Shown here one piece after another: positions 19,926-31,084 of a stretch of 64,000 nt of DNA (its first letter is position 1; each line of letters opens with the position of its first letter). The notes beneath the pieces are model-generated. The model searched no databases and was not told the DNA's origin. It saw only the letters and a program-made list of their open reading frames with translations. The DNA is taken from contig CAWIZH010000006.1 in assembly GCA_963840565.1 (NCBI GenBank), positions 62,001 through 126,000 of the forward strand, written 5' to 3'. Source of the stretch: VRUE01 sp963840565 (GTDB lineage Bacteria; Actinomycetota; Thermoleophilia; Solirubrobacterales; 70-9). The position numbers and the translations under genes were made by a program.

Positions 19926-20067
19926 TCTCCTTCGTCGGCCTACGGGGTTAGCTGTCGGGCTGGCGCTATAGGAGCCTGCGCCCCCACCCATAGCGGGTGA
20001 GTTAGCCCCGAAAACGTGGTTCCCCCGCTCCCGTAGCGCATGAGGCGCACGGGACTCGGCGTTTCGG
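19926..20067 (-). promoter_or_regulatory. ydaO/yuaA-type cyclic di-AMP riboswitch
   Basis: Read on the minus strand, the leader contains the conserved blocks of the ydaO class in order: CGCCGAGTCC, a hairpin, GAGCGGGGGAACCA, CGGGGCTAACTC, and finally GACAGCTAACCCCGTAGGC directly before GAAGGAGA. The element stops at the ribosome site of the NlpC/P60 gene. In actinobacteria this riboswitch is known to sit before NlpC/P60 and Rpf genes and to lower their expression when c-di-AMP is high. The 5' boundary is approximate. Weak promoter candidate: TACACT at 20085-20090 (minus strand). Confidence 0.88.
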
Positions 20068-20189
20068 TTATTCGGAACGGCGGCAGTGTAGACGATCCGT
20101 CGGGCGGATGCTCATGAAACACAAATATTTTATGATTCGCCTGCACTTTGGGTTGATTCGACGCTGAGGCTGGTAGCTTGCGCCCTGCG

Positions 20190-20990
20190 ATGGATCTTGC
20201 GGGGAGGACAGCGCTGTTGACTGGGGCCACTGGAGGTCTCGGACGGGCGACGGCCAAGGCACTGGCCGGCCGCGGCGCGACGCTGATCCTCAGCGGCCGC
20301 AAGGCCGAGGCGCTGAAGGCGCTCGCGGCGGAGCTGCCCGGCGATGGCCACCGCGTGATCCCTTCGGACCTGGCCGAGCCAGGCGCTGCCGAGAAGCTCG
20401 CCGCCGAGGCCGGTCCCGTCGACGTCCTCGTCGCCAACGCCGGCCTGCCCGGGACCGGGCGCCTGCCCGACTACACCAGCGAGCGCCTCGAGGGCACGCT
20501 GCGCGTCAATCTCGAGGCCCCGATGCACCTCGCCCGCGCGGTCGAGACGGCGATGCTGGAGAAAGGCTCCGGCCACATGGTCTTCATCGCCTCGCTCTCG
20601 GGCAAGTCGGCGACTCCGCTCTCCTCCGTCTACAACGCGACCAAGTTCGGCCTGCGCGGCTTCGCCCTTGGCCTGCGCACAGATCTCGATCCGGTCGGCA
20701 TCGGCGTCTCGATCGTCTCTCCGGGGACGATCCGCGAAGCCGGCATGTACGCCGACTCGGGTGCCGACCCGATCCCCGGCCTCGGCACCGGTTCGCCCAA
20801 GCAAGTTGCCGATGCGGTCGTGAAGGCGATCGAGCAGAACAAGGTGGAGATTTCCGTAGCGCCGGTCCAGCAGCGCTTCCTCGCCCACTTCGCCCTCGCG
20901 ACCCCGGGTCTCTCGACCAAGATCGCAAGCGGCGACGCCGGCCAAAAAGCCGCCGCCAACGTCGCCAAAGGGCAGACGGACAAGTACTAG
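20190..20990 (+). CDS. Short-chain dehydrogenase/reductase
   Basis: 266 residues. Rossmann motif TGATGGLGRATA (about 10-21), NAG motif (VANAGLPG, about 83), catalytic Ser in FIASLSGKSA (about 135) and the YxxxK pair YNATK (about 150) are intact, so it should be an active NAD(P)-dependent oxidoreductase. The substrate is unknown. ATG 20190 is preferred over the upstream TTG because family members begin 3-8 residues before the glycine motif. It is divergent from the riboswitch-controlled hydrolase. Confidence 0.82.
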   Translation: MDLAGRTALLTGATGGLGRATAKALAGRGATLILSGRKAEALKALAAELPGDGHRVIPSDLAEPGAAEKLAAEAGPVDVLVANAGLPGTGRLPDYTSERLEGTLRVNLEAPMHLARAVETAMLEKGSGHMVFIASLSGKSATPLSSVYNATKFGLRGFALGLRTDLDPVGIGVSIVSPGTIREAGMYADSGADPIPGLGTGSPKQVADAVVKAIEQNKVEISVAPVQQRFLAHFALATPGLSTKIASGDAGQKAAANVAKGQTDKY

Positions 20991-20996
20991 CGACCT

Positions 20997-21034
20997 TCCG
21001 ACATTGACCACACTGGGGTGGGGTCAATGTCGGA
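20997..21034. repeat. Palindrome, TTGACCACACTGGG family, copy 1
   Basis: Arms tccgacattgacc (20997-21009) and ggtcaatgtcgga (21022-21034) are a perfect 13-bp inverted repeat around acactggggtgg. The same arms and loop recur at 32729-32771. It lies between the SDR stop and the aconitase start, so it may act as a terminator, but the recurrence marks it as a repeated element. Confidence 0.8.
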
Positions 21035-21068
21035 TACGCCGAAGTCGTGTCCCTCCTAGGATGGAGCG

Positions 21069-23864
<2,796 letters not shown>

Positions 23865-23878
23865 CCCCCGCAGAATGC

Positions 23879-23931
23879 GGTGCGGTGAGGGCCGCGGGAG
23901 GCAGGGGGGTCCGCGCGACCCTCACTGCACC
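23879..23931. terminator. Hairpin between convergent acnA and DUF3817 gene
   Basis: ggtgcggtgaggg (23879-23891) pairs with ccctcactgcacc (23919-23931) with one G-T pair, after the acnA stop. The rest of the 191-nt gap (to 24055) shows no gene. It is a likely bidirectional terminator. Confidence 0.5.
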
Positions 23932-24055
23932 TGCGCGTCGGTAGCCAGGGAGGGATGCCGACGCGGCCGTTCCCCTAAACGGGACTGCTCAGAGGAACAG
24001 TCAGCCTTTAGCTATACCGCGTCAATCGCTTTGGGTCAAGCCTGTCTGAGCGGAT

Positions 24056-24403
24056 TTACGGCGATTCCGCAACTCTTTGCGGAGAATCCGCAATGCCCCA
24101 ACCCTTTCGTTCAATCAGCTCAATTCCGATCACACTGCCGACCGGGCCGACTGGTGTGAGGGTTGCCGCCAGCAATGTGTAGGGCGCCTGGCGCTTGCCG
24201 CAGGCGACCCAGATGACTATGCACAGAGCGACGAAACCAAGCCCGTGCGCCCAACCGAACACCATTGTCTCTGTATCGAACCCGGGTATCAGCCAAAACA
24301 GAATCAACAGACTGAAAATCCCCAGCTCCACCCACGAGAGCCACTTGACCCAAGTGAACATCGGCCCGGGAGTTGGCTTCGGAAGCGCGCTCACAACTTT
24401 CAC
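24056..24403 (-). CDS. Small integral membrane protein (DUF3817-like)
   Basis: 115 residues with three hydrophobic segments (about 20-45, 50-70, 75-95): VKWLSWVELGIFSLLILFWL, then HGLGFVALCIVIWVACG and LAATLTPVGPVGSVIGIEL. The pattern, including the HG in the second segment, matches the actinobacterial DUF3817 family, whose function is not known. It lies downstream of kgd on the same strand but is separated by palindromic element A. Confidence 0.65.
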   Translation of the reverse strand: MKVVSALPKPTPGPMFTWVKWLSWVELGIFSLLILFWLIPGFDTETMVFGWAHGLGFVALCIVIWVACGKRQAPYTLLAATLTPVGPVGSVIGIELIERKGWGIADSPQRVAESP

Positions 24404-24420
24404 GATACCCAGCGTCAGGC

Positions 24421-24521
24421 GCGGCGGGTCCTGTCATGGATTTGGCACCACCACCCCGCTGCGGGGGCGGCTGCGCCGCCTCCTCGGGGGTGGTCCCCCA
24501 AATCCATGCCACCCCCCGCGA
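24421..24521 (-). repeat. Palindromic element, family P2, copy A
   Basis: Read on the minus strand: conserved left flank GCGGGGGGTGGC, stem arm CATGGATTTGG, GGGACCACCC, a GC-rich inner hairpin, GGGTGGTGG, the complementary arm CCAAATCCATG, and the right flank ACAGGACCCGCCGCGCC. Flanks and core recur at 63303-63398, and in shorter form at 28331-28413, while the stem arms differ. It lies between kgd and the DUF3817 gene. A lone left flank also occurs right after the kgd stop (about 24656-24671). Confidence 0.85.
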
Positions 24522-24674
24522 GAGACGTTCCCGATTGAGCAACCAAGCTCGAAGACGAGGCGTTCATCCCGCCCGACCTCCAAACCTCGCAGGAGCTTTT
24601 TCGGAGTGGAGCTTCTATGGAAGCTTGCAGCCCGATCCGCAGCTAGCAGGTCTTGCCCATGCCACCCCCCGCGC

Positions 24675-27600
24675 CTACGCGCCAGGGGTGAGAGCCGTCA
24701 GAACGATGCGCTCCTGCTCTCTGGCATGAGCCACCGAGTAACCCTCGCCGGGGCTGGCGCGAATCGGGCGGCCGATGTAGCCGAGCTCCACTCCCTCGGG
24801 GAGCAGGTCGGGGAGGCGGCGGGACATCACCTTCCAGCAGCCCATGTTGCGCGGCTCCTCCTGGACCCAGGTGATTTCCTTCAGGTTCGGGTAGGTGGCA
24901 ATCAGCTCGGTCAGCTGCTGCTTGGCGAAGGGGTAGAGCAACTCGACCCGGGCAATCGCGACATTCTCGGCCTTCTCGCGTCGCTCGCTGGCGTCCATGT
25001 CGTAATAGACCTTGCCGGTGCAGAGGACGAGTCGCTCGACCTTCTCGCGGCGCTCGGCGGCGGTCGGGTCGTCGAGGATGAAGTGGAAGTGCTCCTCGGT
25101 CAGCTGCTGCGGGGTGGCGGCGGCGCGGTCGAGGCGCAGCAGGCCCTTGGGGGTGAAGACGATCAGCGGCCGCGGCTTGCGGATCAGCGCCTGGCGGCGC
25201 AGCAGGTGGAAGTACTGCGCCGCCGTGGTCGGGTTGGCGATGCGGATGTTGCCCTCGGCGGCGAGGGCGAGGAAGCGCTCGATGCGGGCGCTGGAGTGCT
25301 CGGGACCGGAGCCCTCGTAGCCGTGCGGCAGCAGCAGGGTGAGGCGGCTGGTCTGCCCCCACTTGGCCTCGCCGGAGACGATGAAGCTGTCGATGATCAC
25401 CTGGCCGGCGTTGGCGAAGTCGCCGTACTGGGCCTCCCAGAGGACCAAGGCGTTGGGCATCGCCGCCGAGTAGCCGTACTCGAAGCCGAGGCAGGCGGTC
25501 TCCGAGAGCGGGCTGTTGAAGAGCTCGAAGGGGGCGCTGGCGTCGTCGAGGTTCTGCATCGGGGTGTACTCGAGGCCGGTGTTCTCGTCGTGGAGGACGA
25601 GGTGGCGGTGGGAGAAGGTGCCGCGCTCGGTGTCCTGCCCGGTGAGGCGGATGTGGACGCCCTCGGTCAGCAGCGAGGCGAAGGCGAGCGCCTCGGCGTG
25701 GCCGAATTCGATCCCGCCCTTCTCCAGCGTGTCGATCCGCTTGCCCAGGGGTTTGCGCAGCTTGCGGTGGATCGTGAAGCTCTCCGGGACCTCGATCAGC
25801 GCCTGGTTTAGCTCGCGCAGCTTCTCGATCGGCACCGCGGTGTCGACCGGGGGGCTGGCGCTGCGATCGAGCTCGCCGGTGCTGGTCGTCGTCACCGTCG
25901 GGTCCTCGTAATCGCCCAGCTCCATCTTGTGGCGCAGGTCCTTCAGCGAGGCCGACATCTCGTCGTGGCGCTGCTTGGCGGCGGCGTCGACCTCCTCGCG
26001 GCCGATCGTCGCCCTCCTCGATCAGCTTCTCGGCGTAGATCTCGGAGACCGGCGGGTGGGCCTTGATCTTGGCGGCGATCTGAGGCTGCGTGTAGGCGGG
26101 CTCGTCGGTCTCGTTGTGGCCGTAGCGGCGGTAGCCGATCACGTCGATGACGATGTCGCGGCCCCAGCGCTCGCGGTAGGCCATCGCCAGGCGCACCGCC
26201 GCGGAGCAGGCCTCGACGTCGTCGGCGTTGACGTGGACGATCGGCACGTTGAAGCCCTTCGCCATGTCGGCGGCGTAGGGGGTCGAGCGGGCGTCCTCGG
26301 GGTCGGTGGTGAAGCCGACCTGGTTGTTCTGGATCACGTGGATCGTGCCGCCGGTCGTGTAGCCCTTCAGCGACTGCAGGTTGAGCGTCTCGGCGACCAC
26401 GCCCTGGCCAGGGAAGGCGGCGTCGCCGTGCAGCAGGACCGGCACCGCGCGCTTCGGTTCGTGCTCGATCCGCGGGCCCTCGAAGTCGGACTGGATGAAG
26501 CGCGTGGCGCCCTCGACCACCGGGTTGACGAACTCGAGGTGGCTCGGGTTGGGGTAGAGGCGGACGGCGATCTTCTCGCCCTCGCTGGTCTCATAGATGC
26601 CCTGGTGGCCGTAGTGGTACTTGACGTCGCCGGTGCCGCCGTGCGGGATCCCGGCGACGGCCTTGACCGCGTCGATCTGCTTGGAGCCCTCGAACTCGGC
26701 CAGGATCGACTCGACCGAGCGGCCGAGGTTGTGGGCGAGGACCGCCAGCCGGCCGCGGTGGGCCATGCCGAAGACGACCTCCTCGGCCTCGCTGCGGTGG
26801 GCGAGGGTGACCAGCTCGTCGAGCATCGGCACGACCACGTCGAGCCCCTCGATCGTGAAGATCTTCTGGCCCAGGTAGGCCTTCTCGATGAAGCGCTCGA
26901 ACTGGAAGACGTCGATCAGCCGCATCAGCAGGCGGCGTTTCTCGTCCTCGGCGAGCGGCTGGCGGTGGGCGCCGGTCTCGACCATCTCGCGCAGCCAGGT
27001 GCGCTGCTGGTGCGAGGAGAGGTGCTCGAACTGGTAGGCGATCGTGCCGCAGTAGGCCTCGCGCATGCGGGGCAGCGCCTCCAGCAGGGTCTCGCCGGGG
27101 ACGCCGATGCGCAGGATCGAGGCCGGCACCCGCGCCATCAGCTCCGGGGTCAGGTTGAGGCTCTCGGGCTGGATCGCCGGGTCGCCCTTGGGCTCGCGGC
27201 CGAGCGGGTCGAGGCGGGCCGCCAGGTGACCGTGGGTGCGGTAGCCCTTGAGCAGCGAGGTGGCGGCCTGCACCGCCTGCAGCAGCTCCTCGTCGGGCTG
27301 CGTCGTGGTGACGGTGTGCTCGGTAGTCGCCGAGGTCGGGGCGCCGAGGGGTGGTGCAGAGGCCGAGGCGGGGTGGGCGGAGGAGATCGTCGCCGAGTCG
27401 AGGCCGAGGTCGGCGGCCACGCCCTCGTAGAAGTCATTTTCGCCCTGCAGCAGCAGCTCGATGCTGCGCAGGAAGGCGCCCGACTCGGCCCCCTGGATCA
27501 CCCGGTGGTCGTAGGTCGAGGTCAGCATCATCGTCTTCGAGACGCCGAGCTGGCGCAGCCGCTCCGGCGAGGCGTGCTTCCACTCCGGCGGGTAGGCGAT

Positions 27601-28692
27601 CGCGCCGGTGGCGATGATCGCGCTCTGCCCGCTCATCAGGCGGGGCACCGAGGCAACGGTGCCGATCCCACCCGGGTTGGTCAGCGAGATGTTGGTGCCC
27701 TGGAAGTCATCAGCGGTGAGCTTGCTCTCCCGCGTCTTCGTGATCAGGTCCTCGTAGTAGCTGTGGAAGGCGGCGAAGTCGAGCCCTTGAGAGCCCTTGA
27801 TCGCCGGCACCATCAGGCTGTGCGACCCGTCTTTACGCTCGACGTCGACGGCAATGCCCAGGTTGACCGGCCCGTTCTCAACCGCAAACGGTTTCCCGTC
27901 TTTACGCTCAAAGACCCGAGTCATAACCGGATGCTCCTTGGCGGCCTGCACGATCGCCCAAGCGACCAAATGAGTAAAGGAGACCTTCATCCCCCGCTCT
28001 TTGAGCAGCCCATTAAGAGCCTTCCGCTTCGCATCAAGCGTGTCCACCGCCACGGTCCGGAATGAAGTAGCCGTAGGAACTTCCCGACTCTCATCCATCA
28101 ACTGAGCAAGCGTCGCCGCAGGCCCGCGCAGCGCCTTCTCCTCACCCGCAGCGGCCGGTCCGGCCCCATTACCAGCGGCCAGCACATCCTCTTTAGTCAC
28201 CTTCGCCCCCGGTCCCGAACCAGCAACCGAGCCAAGGTCGACGCCATTAGCCTCAGCAATCCGTCGGGCAACAGGAGTCGCCCGAACTCCGTCGCCACCG
28301 TTGGGGGCCCCGGCAGTTCCAGCGGTTCCACCTGCGGGTGGCGCAGATGATGGGGGGGTCGAGGACGCCCCCGCCCGCAGCGCCCCCCCATCATCTGGGA
28401 CAGGACCCGCAGCCGATCCGTTAGAGCCCTCGGAAGTCCCCTCACCAGGTTCCATCTCAGCCAACGGAGCCCCAACCGGCACCTCATCGTCGACCGACAC
28501 CAGCAGCTTTGTAATGACGCCATCCGCAGGCGCCGGCACCTCGGCATCGACCTTGTCAGTAGACACCTCGACCACGGTGTCGCCCTCGTTGACGAAGTCC
28601 CCCTCGGCGACGTGCCACTCGAGCACGATCCCCTCGGTGACCGACTCGCCCATCTCGGGCATCTGGATCTGCACGGTCGCCGTTTGCGCCAT
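24675..28692 (-). CDS. kgd: Single-chain 2-oxoglutarate dehydrogenase/decarboxylase (Kgd, E2-E1 fusion), one-base frameshift
   Basis: About 1338 residues after correction. Order: lipoyl domain (1-80, lysine 47 in STDKVDAE), Pro/Ala/Gly linker (about 85-132), E3-binding-like segment (ATPVARRIAEANGVDLGSV, about 138-157), E2 acyltransferase core with STYDHRVIQG (about 395), then the E1 thiamine-diphosphate dehydrogenase (FGMAHRGRLAVL about 640, GDAAFPGQGVV, IGYRRYGHNETDEP about 870). Mycobacterial Kgd lacks the lipoyl domain. The frame breaks at about 26008-26013: IYAEKLIEEG continues sensibly only in the other frame as IGREEVDAAAKQRHDEMSAS, which requires removing one base. The C-terminal part (25958-24675) is intact. 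It converts 2-oxoglutarate to succinyl-CoA. Confidence 0.88.
28331..28413 (+). repeat. Palindromic element, family P2, copy B, inside kgd
   Basis: GCGGGTGGC flank, 15-nt arm cagatgatggggggg (28344-28358), core TCGAGGACGCCCCCG, complementary arm (28383-28397), then GGACAGGACCCGC. Flank and core motifs match copies A and C. It lies in the linker coding region of kgd (about residues 94-121) and preserves the frame, so it adds about 28 Pro/Ala/Gly/Ser-rich residues. Confidence 0.8.
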
Positions 28693-28718
28693 TCTTGGAA
28701 TGAGTGTATGAAAGAGCG

Positions 28719-30710
28719 ATGAACTACTTCGTCACCGGCGCCACCGGCTTCATCGGCCGCAACCTCGTGAAGCGGCTCTTGCAGCGTGAGGGCACTGTCT
28801 ACGCCCTCGTTCGGGCGGGCTCACGGGGGCGTTTGGAGGAGCTGCGAACCGCCTGGGGACCGGACGGAGCGCGGGTCGTGCCGATCGCCGGCGACCTCTC
28901 GATGCCCGGCCTGGGGGTCTCCGAGGAGGACCTGCTCACCCTGCGCGGCGAGGTCGACCACTTCTTCCACCTGGCCGCGATCTACGACATGACCGCTGGC
29001 TCCGAAGCGCAGGAGATCGCCAACGTCGAGGGCACCCGCCACGCGGTCGAACTCGCCGGCGCGATCGAGGCCGGCTGCTTTCACCAGGTCAGCTCGATCG
29101 CCGCCGCCGGCCTCTACAAGGGCGAATGGCGCGAGGACATGTTCGAGGAGGCGCAGAAACTCGACACCCATCCCTACTTCCGCACCAAGCACGAGTCCGA
29201 GCGGGTCGTGCGCGAGGAGTGCCCGCGGCCGTGGCGGGTCTACCGGCCGGGGATCGTCGTCGGCGACTCGCGCACGGGGGAGATCGACAAGGTCGACGGC
29301 CCCTATTACTTCTTCAAGCTGCTGCAGCAGGCGCGGCGGGTGCTGCCGAGCTGGCTGCCCGCCGTCGGCATCGAAGGCGGCGAGATCAACATCGTCCCGG
29401 TCGACTTCGTCAGCGACGCGATCGATCACATCGCCCACCAGCCGGACCTCGACGGCCAGACCTTCTCGCTCACCGATCCGGCGCCGAAGAGCGCTGGCGA
29501 GGTGATCAACCTCTTCGCCCGCGCCGCCGACGCGCCGCAGGCGGCGCTGCGGCTCGACTCCGACGTCACCGACCCGGCGACCGCGCTGGTGCGGACCGGA
29601 CTGCGCTTCTTCCCGCCGGCGCGGCGAGCGATGAAAGCGGGACTGGGGCAGCTGGGCATCCCGTCGAGCATGCTCAGCTACGTCAACTACCCGACCCGCT
29701 TCGACTCGAGCAACGCGCAGGCGGCGCTGAAGGGCTCGGGGATCTCGGTGCCGCCGCTGGAGTCCTACGCCGACCGCGTCTGGGACTACTGGGAGCGCAC
29801 CCTCGACCCCGATCTCTTCAAGGACCGCTCGCTGAGCGCCGCGGTGCGGGGCAAGGTCGTGCTGATCACCGGCGCTTCGTCGGGGATCGGCAAGGCGGCG
29901 GCGGTCAAGGCCGCCGACGCCGGCGCAACCGTGCTGCTGGTCGCGCGCTCGCTTGAGAAGCTGGAAGAGACCAAGCAGGAGATCGAGTCCTCCGGCGGCG
30001 TCGCCCACATCCACCGCTGCGACATGGCCGACATCGAGGACATCGAGCGGATGGCCGAGGAGGTCCTCGCCTACCACGGGCAGGTCGACATCCTCGTCAA
30101 CAACGCCGGCCGCTCGATCCGCCGCTCGATCGGCCTCGCCTACGACCGCTTCCACGACTACGAGCGGACGATCCAACTCAACTACCTCGGCGCGGTGCGC
30201 TTGATCCTCGCCCTGCTGCCCTCGATGCGGGCGCGCAAGTCGGGCCACATCATCAACATCAGCTCGATCGGCACCCAGACCAACCCACCGCGCTTCTCGG
30301 CCTACGTCGGCTCGAAGGCGGCGCTCGATGCCTTCAGCCGCGTGATCGCCTCCGAGGTGGTCGACGACGGTGTCCACATCACCACGATCCACATGCCGCT
30401 GGTGCGCACGCCGATGATCGCGCCGACGCGGATGTACGACGTCTTCCCGGCGATCTCACCGGAGGAGGCGGCGGAGATGATCGCCGGCGCGATGATCGGC
30501 CAGCCGAAGAAGGTGGCGACCCGGCTCGGCACCTTCGGCGAGCTGCTCTACGCGGTGGCGCCGAAGGCGAGCGACCGGATCCTCAACCAGGCTTACAGGC
30601 TGTTCCCCGAGTCCCAAGCGGCCAAGGGCAAGGGGGAGGAGGCACCGGACAAAGCGCCCTCGACCGAGGCCGTTGCCTTCGCGCACCTGATGAAAGGCGT
30701 GCACTGGTAG
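28719..30710 (+). CDS. Two-domain reductase: extended SDR (fatty acyl-CoA reductase-like) fused to classical SDR
   Basis: 663 residues. The N-terminal half (1-340) is an extended SDR: VTGATGFIGRNLV at 5-17, YFRTKHESE as the YxxxK site near 155, and RVYRPGIVVGDS; this resembles the N-terminal domain of bacterial acyl-CoA reductases. The C-terminal half (about 375-640) is a classical SDR: ITGASSGIGKAA, NNAGRS, NISSIG and YVGSKAALDAF. The same order is known in mycobacterial AcrA1-type proteins that reduce fatty acyl-CoA to aldehyde or alcohol; this role is inferred. ATG 28719 is preferred over GTG 28704 because the glycine motif follows at once. Divergent from kgd. Confidence 0.8.
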   Translation: MNYFVTGATGFIGRNLVKRLLQREGTVYALVRAGSRGRLEELRTAWGPDGARVVPIAGDLSMPGLGVSEEDLLTLRGEVDHFFHLAAIYDMTAGSEAQEIANVEGTRHAVELAGAIEAGCFHQVSSIAAAGLYKGEWREDMFEEAQKLDTHPYFRTKHESERVVREECPRPWRVYRPGIVVGDSRTGEIDKVDGPYYFFKLLQQARRVLPSWLPAVGIEGGEINIVPVDFVSDAIDHIAHQPDLDGQTFSLTDPAPKSAGEVINLFARAADAPQAALRLDSDVTDPATALVRTGLRFFPPARRAMKAGLGQLGIPSSMLSYVNYPTRFDSSNAQAALKGSGISVPPLESYADRVWDYWERTLDPDLFKDRSLSAAVRGKVVLITGASSGIGKAAAVKAADAGATVLLVARSLEKLEETKQEIESSGGVAHIHRCDMADIEDIERMAEEVLAYHGQVDILVNNAGRSIRRSIGLAYDRFHDYERTIQLNYLGAVRLILALLPSMRARKSGHIINISSIGTQTNPPRFSAYVGSKAALDAFSRVIASEVVDDGVHITTIHMPLVRTPMIAPTRMYDVFPAISPEEAAEMIAGAMIGQPKKVATRLGTFGELLYAVAPKASDRILNQAYRLFPESQAAKGKGEEAPDKAPSTEAVAFAHLMKGVHW

Positions 30711-30757
30711 GCGACGGTAGGTAGCGCGGTCACCCGCTGCGCGCTTAGGCTGCCTCC

Positions 30758-31084
30758 ATGAAGGAGCGCCTGCTGCTGGTTCTCACCGTCCTCGGGTTCG
30801 TCGTGCCGAACGTCTGCCTTGCAATTTTCTTCGTCAACGAGGGCTTCGATATCAGCGGCTACTTCTCGCTGTGGACCGCGAGCACGCCGTCGACGCAGCT
30901 GCTGCTTGACCTCACCATCGCCGCTCTCGCCTTCTTCGTCTGGGCTGCCGTCGAGGGCCCGAGGGCCAAGATCAAGTGGTGGTGGGTCTGCTTTCCGGCC
31001 ACGTTTCTGGTCGGCCTCTGCTTTGGCCTGCCCCTGTTCCTGCTGATGCGGGAGCGCGCGCTGACTCAGGCCGCCGATGGCTGA
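30758..31084 (+). CDS. Small membrane protein (DUF2834-like)
   Basis: 108 residues with three membrane segments (LLLVLTVLGFVVPNVCLAIF; LLLDLTIAALAFFVWAAVEG; WWVCFPATFLVGLCFGLPLF). The D-L-x-I-x-x-L-x-F-F and GLCFGLPLFL patterns fit the DUF2834 family of unknown function. Its last 8 nt overlap the start of the FAD-linked oxidase gene, so the two are co-translated. Confidence 0.65.
   Translation: MKERLLLVLTVLGFVVPNVCLAIFFVNEGFDISGYFSLWTASTPSTQLLLDLTIAALAFFVWAAVEGPRAKIKWWWVCFPATFLVGLCFGLPLFLLMRERALTQAADG

Noticed and set aside
23865..24055. tRNA or small RNA gene after aconitase
   Set aside because: No cloverleaf could be drawn; only the hairpin at 23879-23931 is clear.
26000..26015. Programmed ribosomal frameshift in kgd
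   Set aside because: No slippery heptamer or downstream structure was evident, and five other unrelated genes in the window show similar one-base breaks, which favours sequencing error.
25927..28065. Long open frame (712 codons) on the plus strand opposite kgd
   Set aside because: High-GC antisense shadow: the composition follows the codon positions of kgd, there are no domain motifs, and kgd on the minus strand has clear catalytic motifs.
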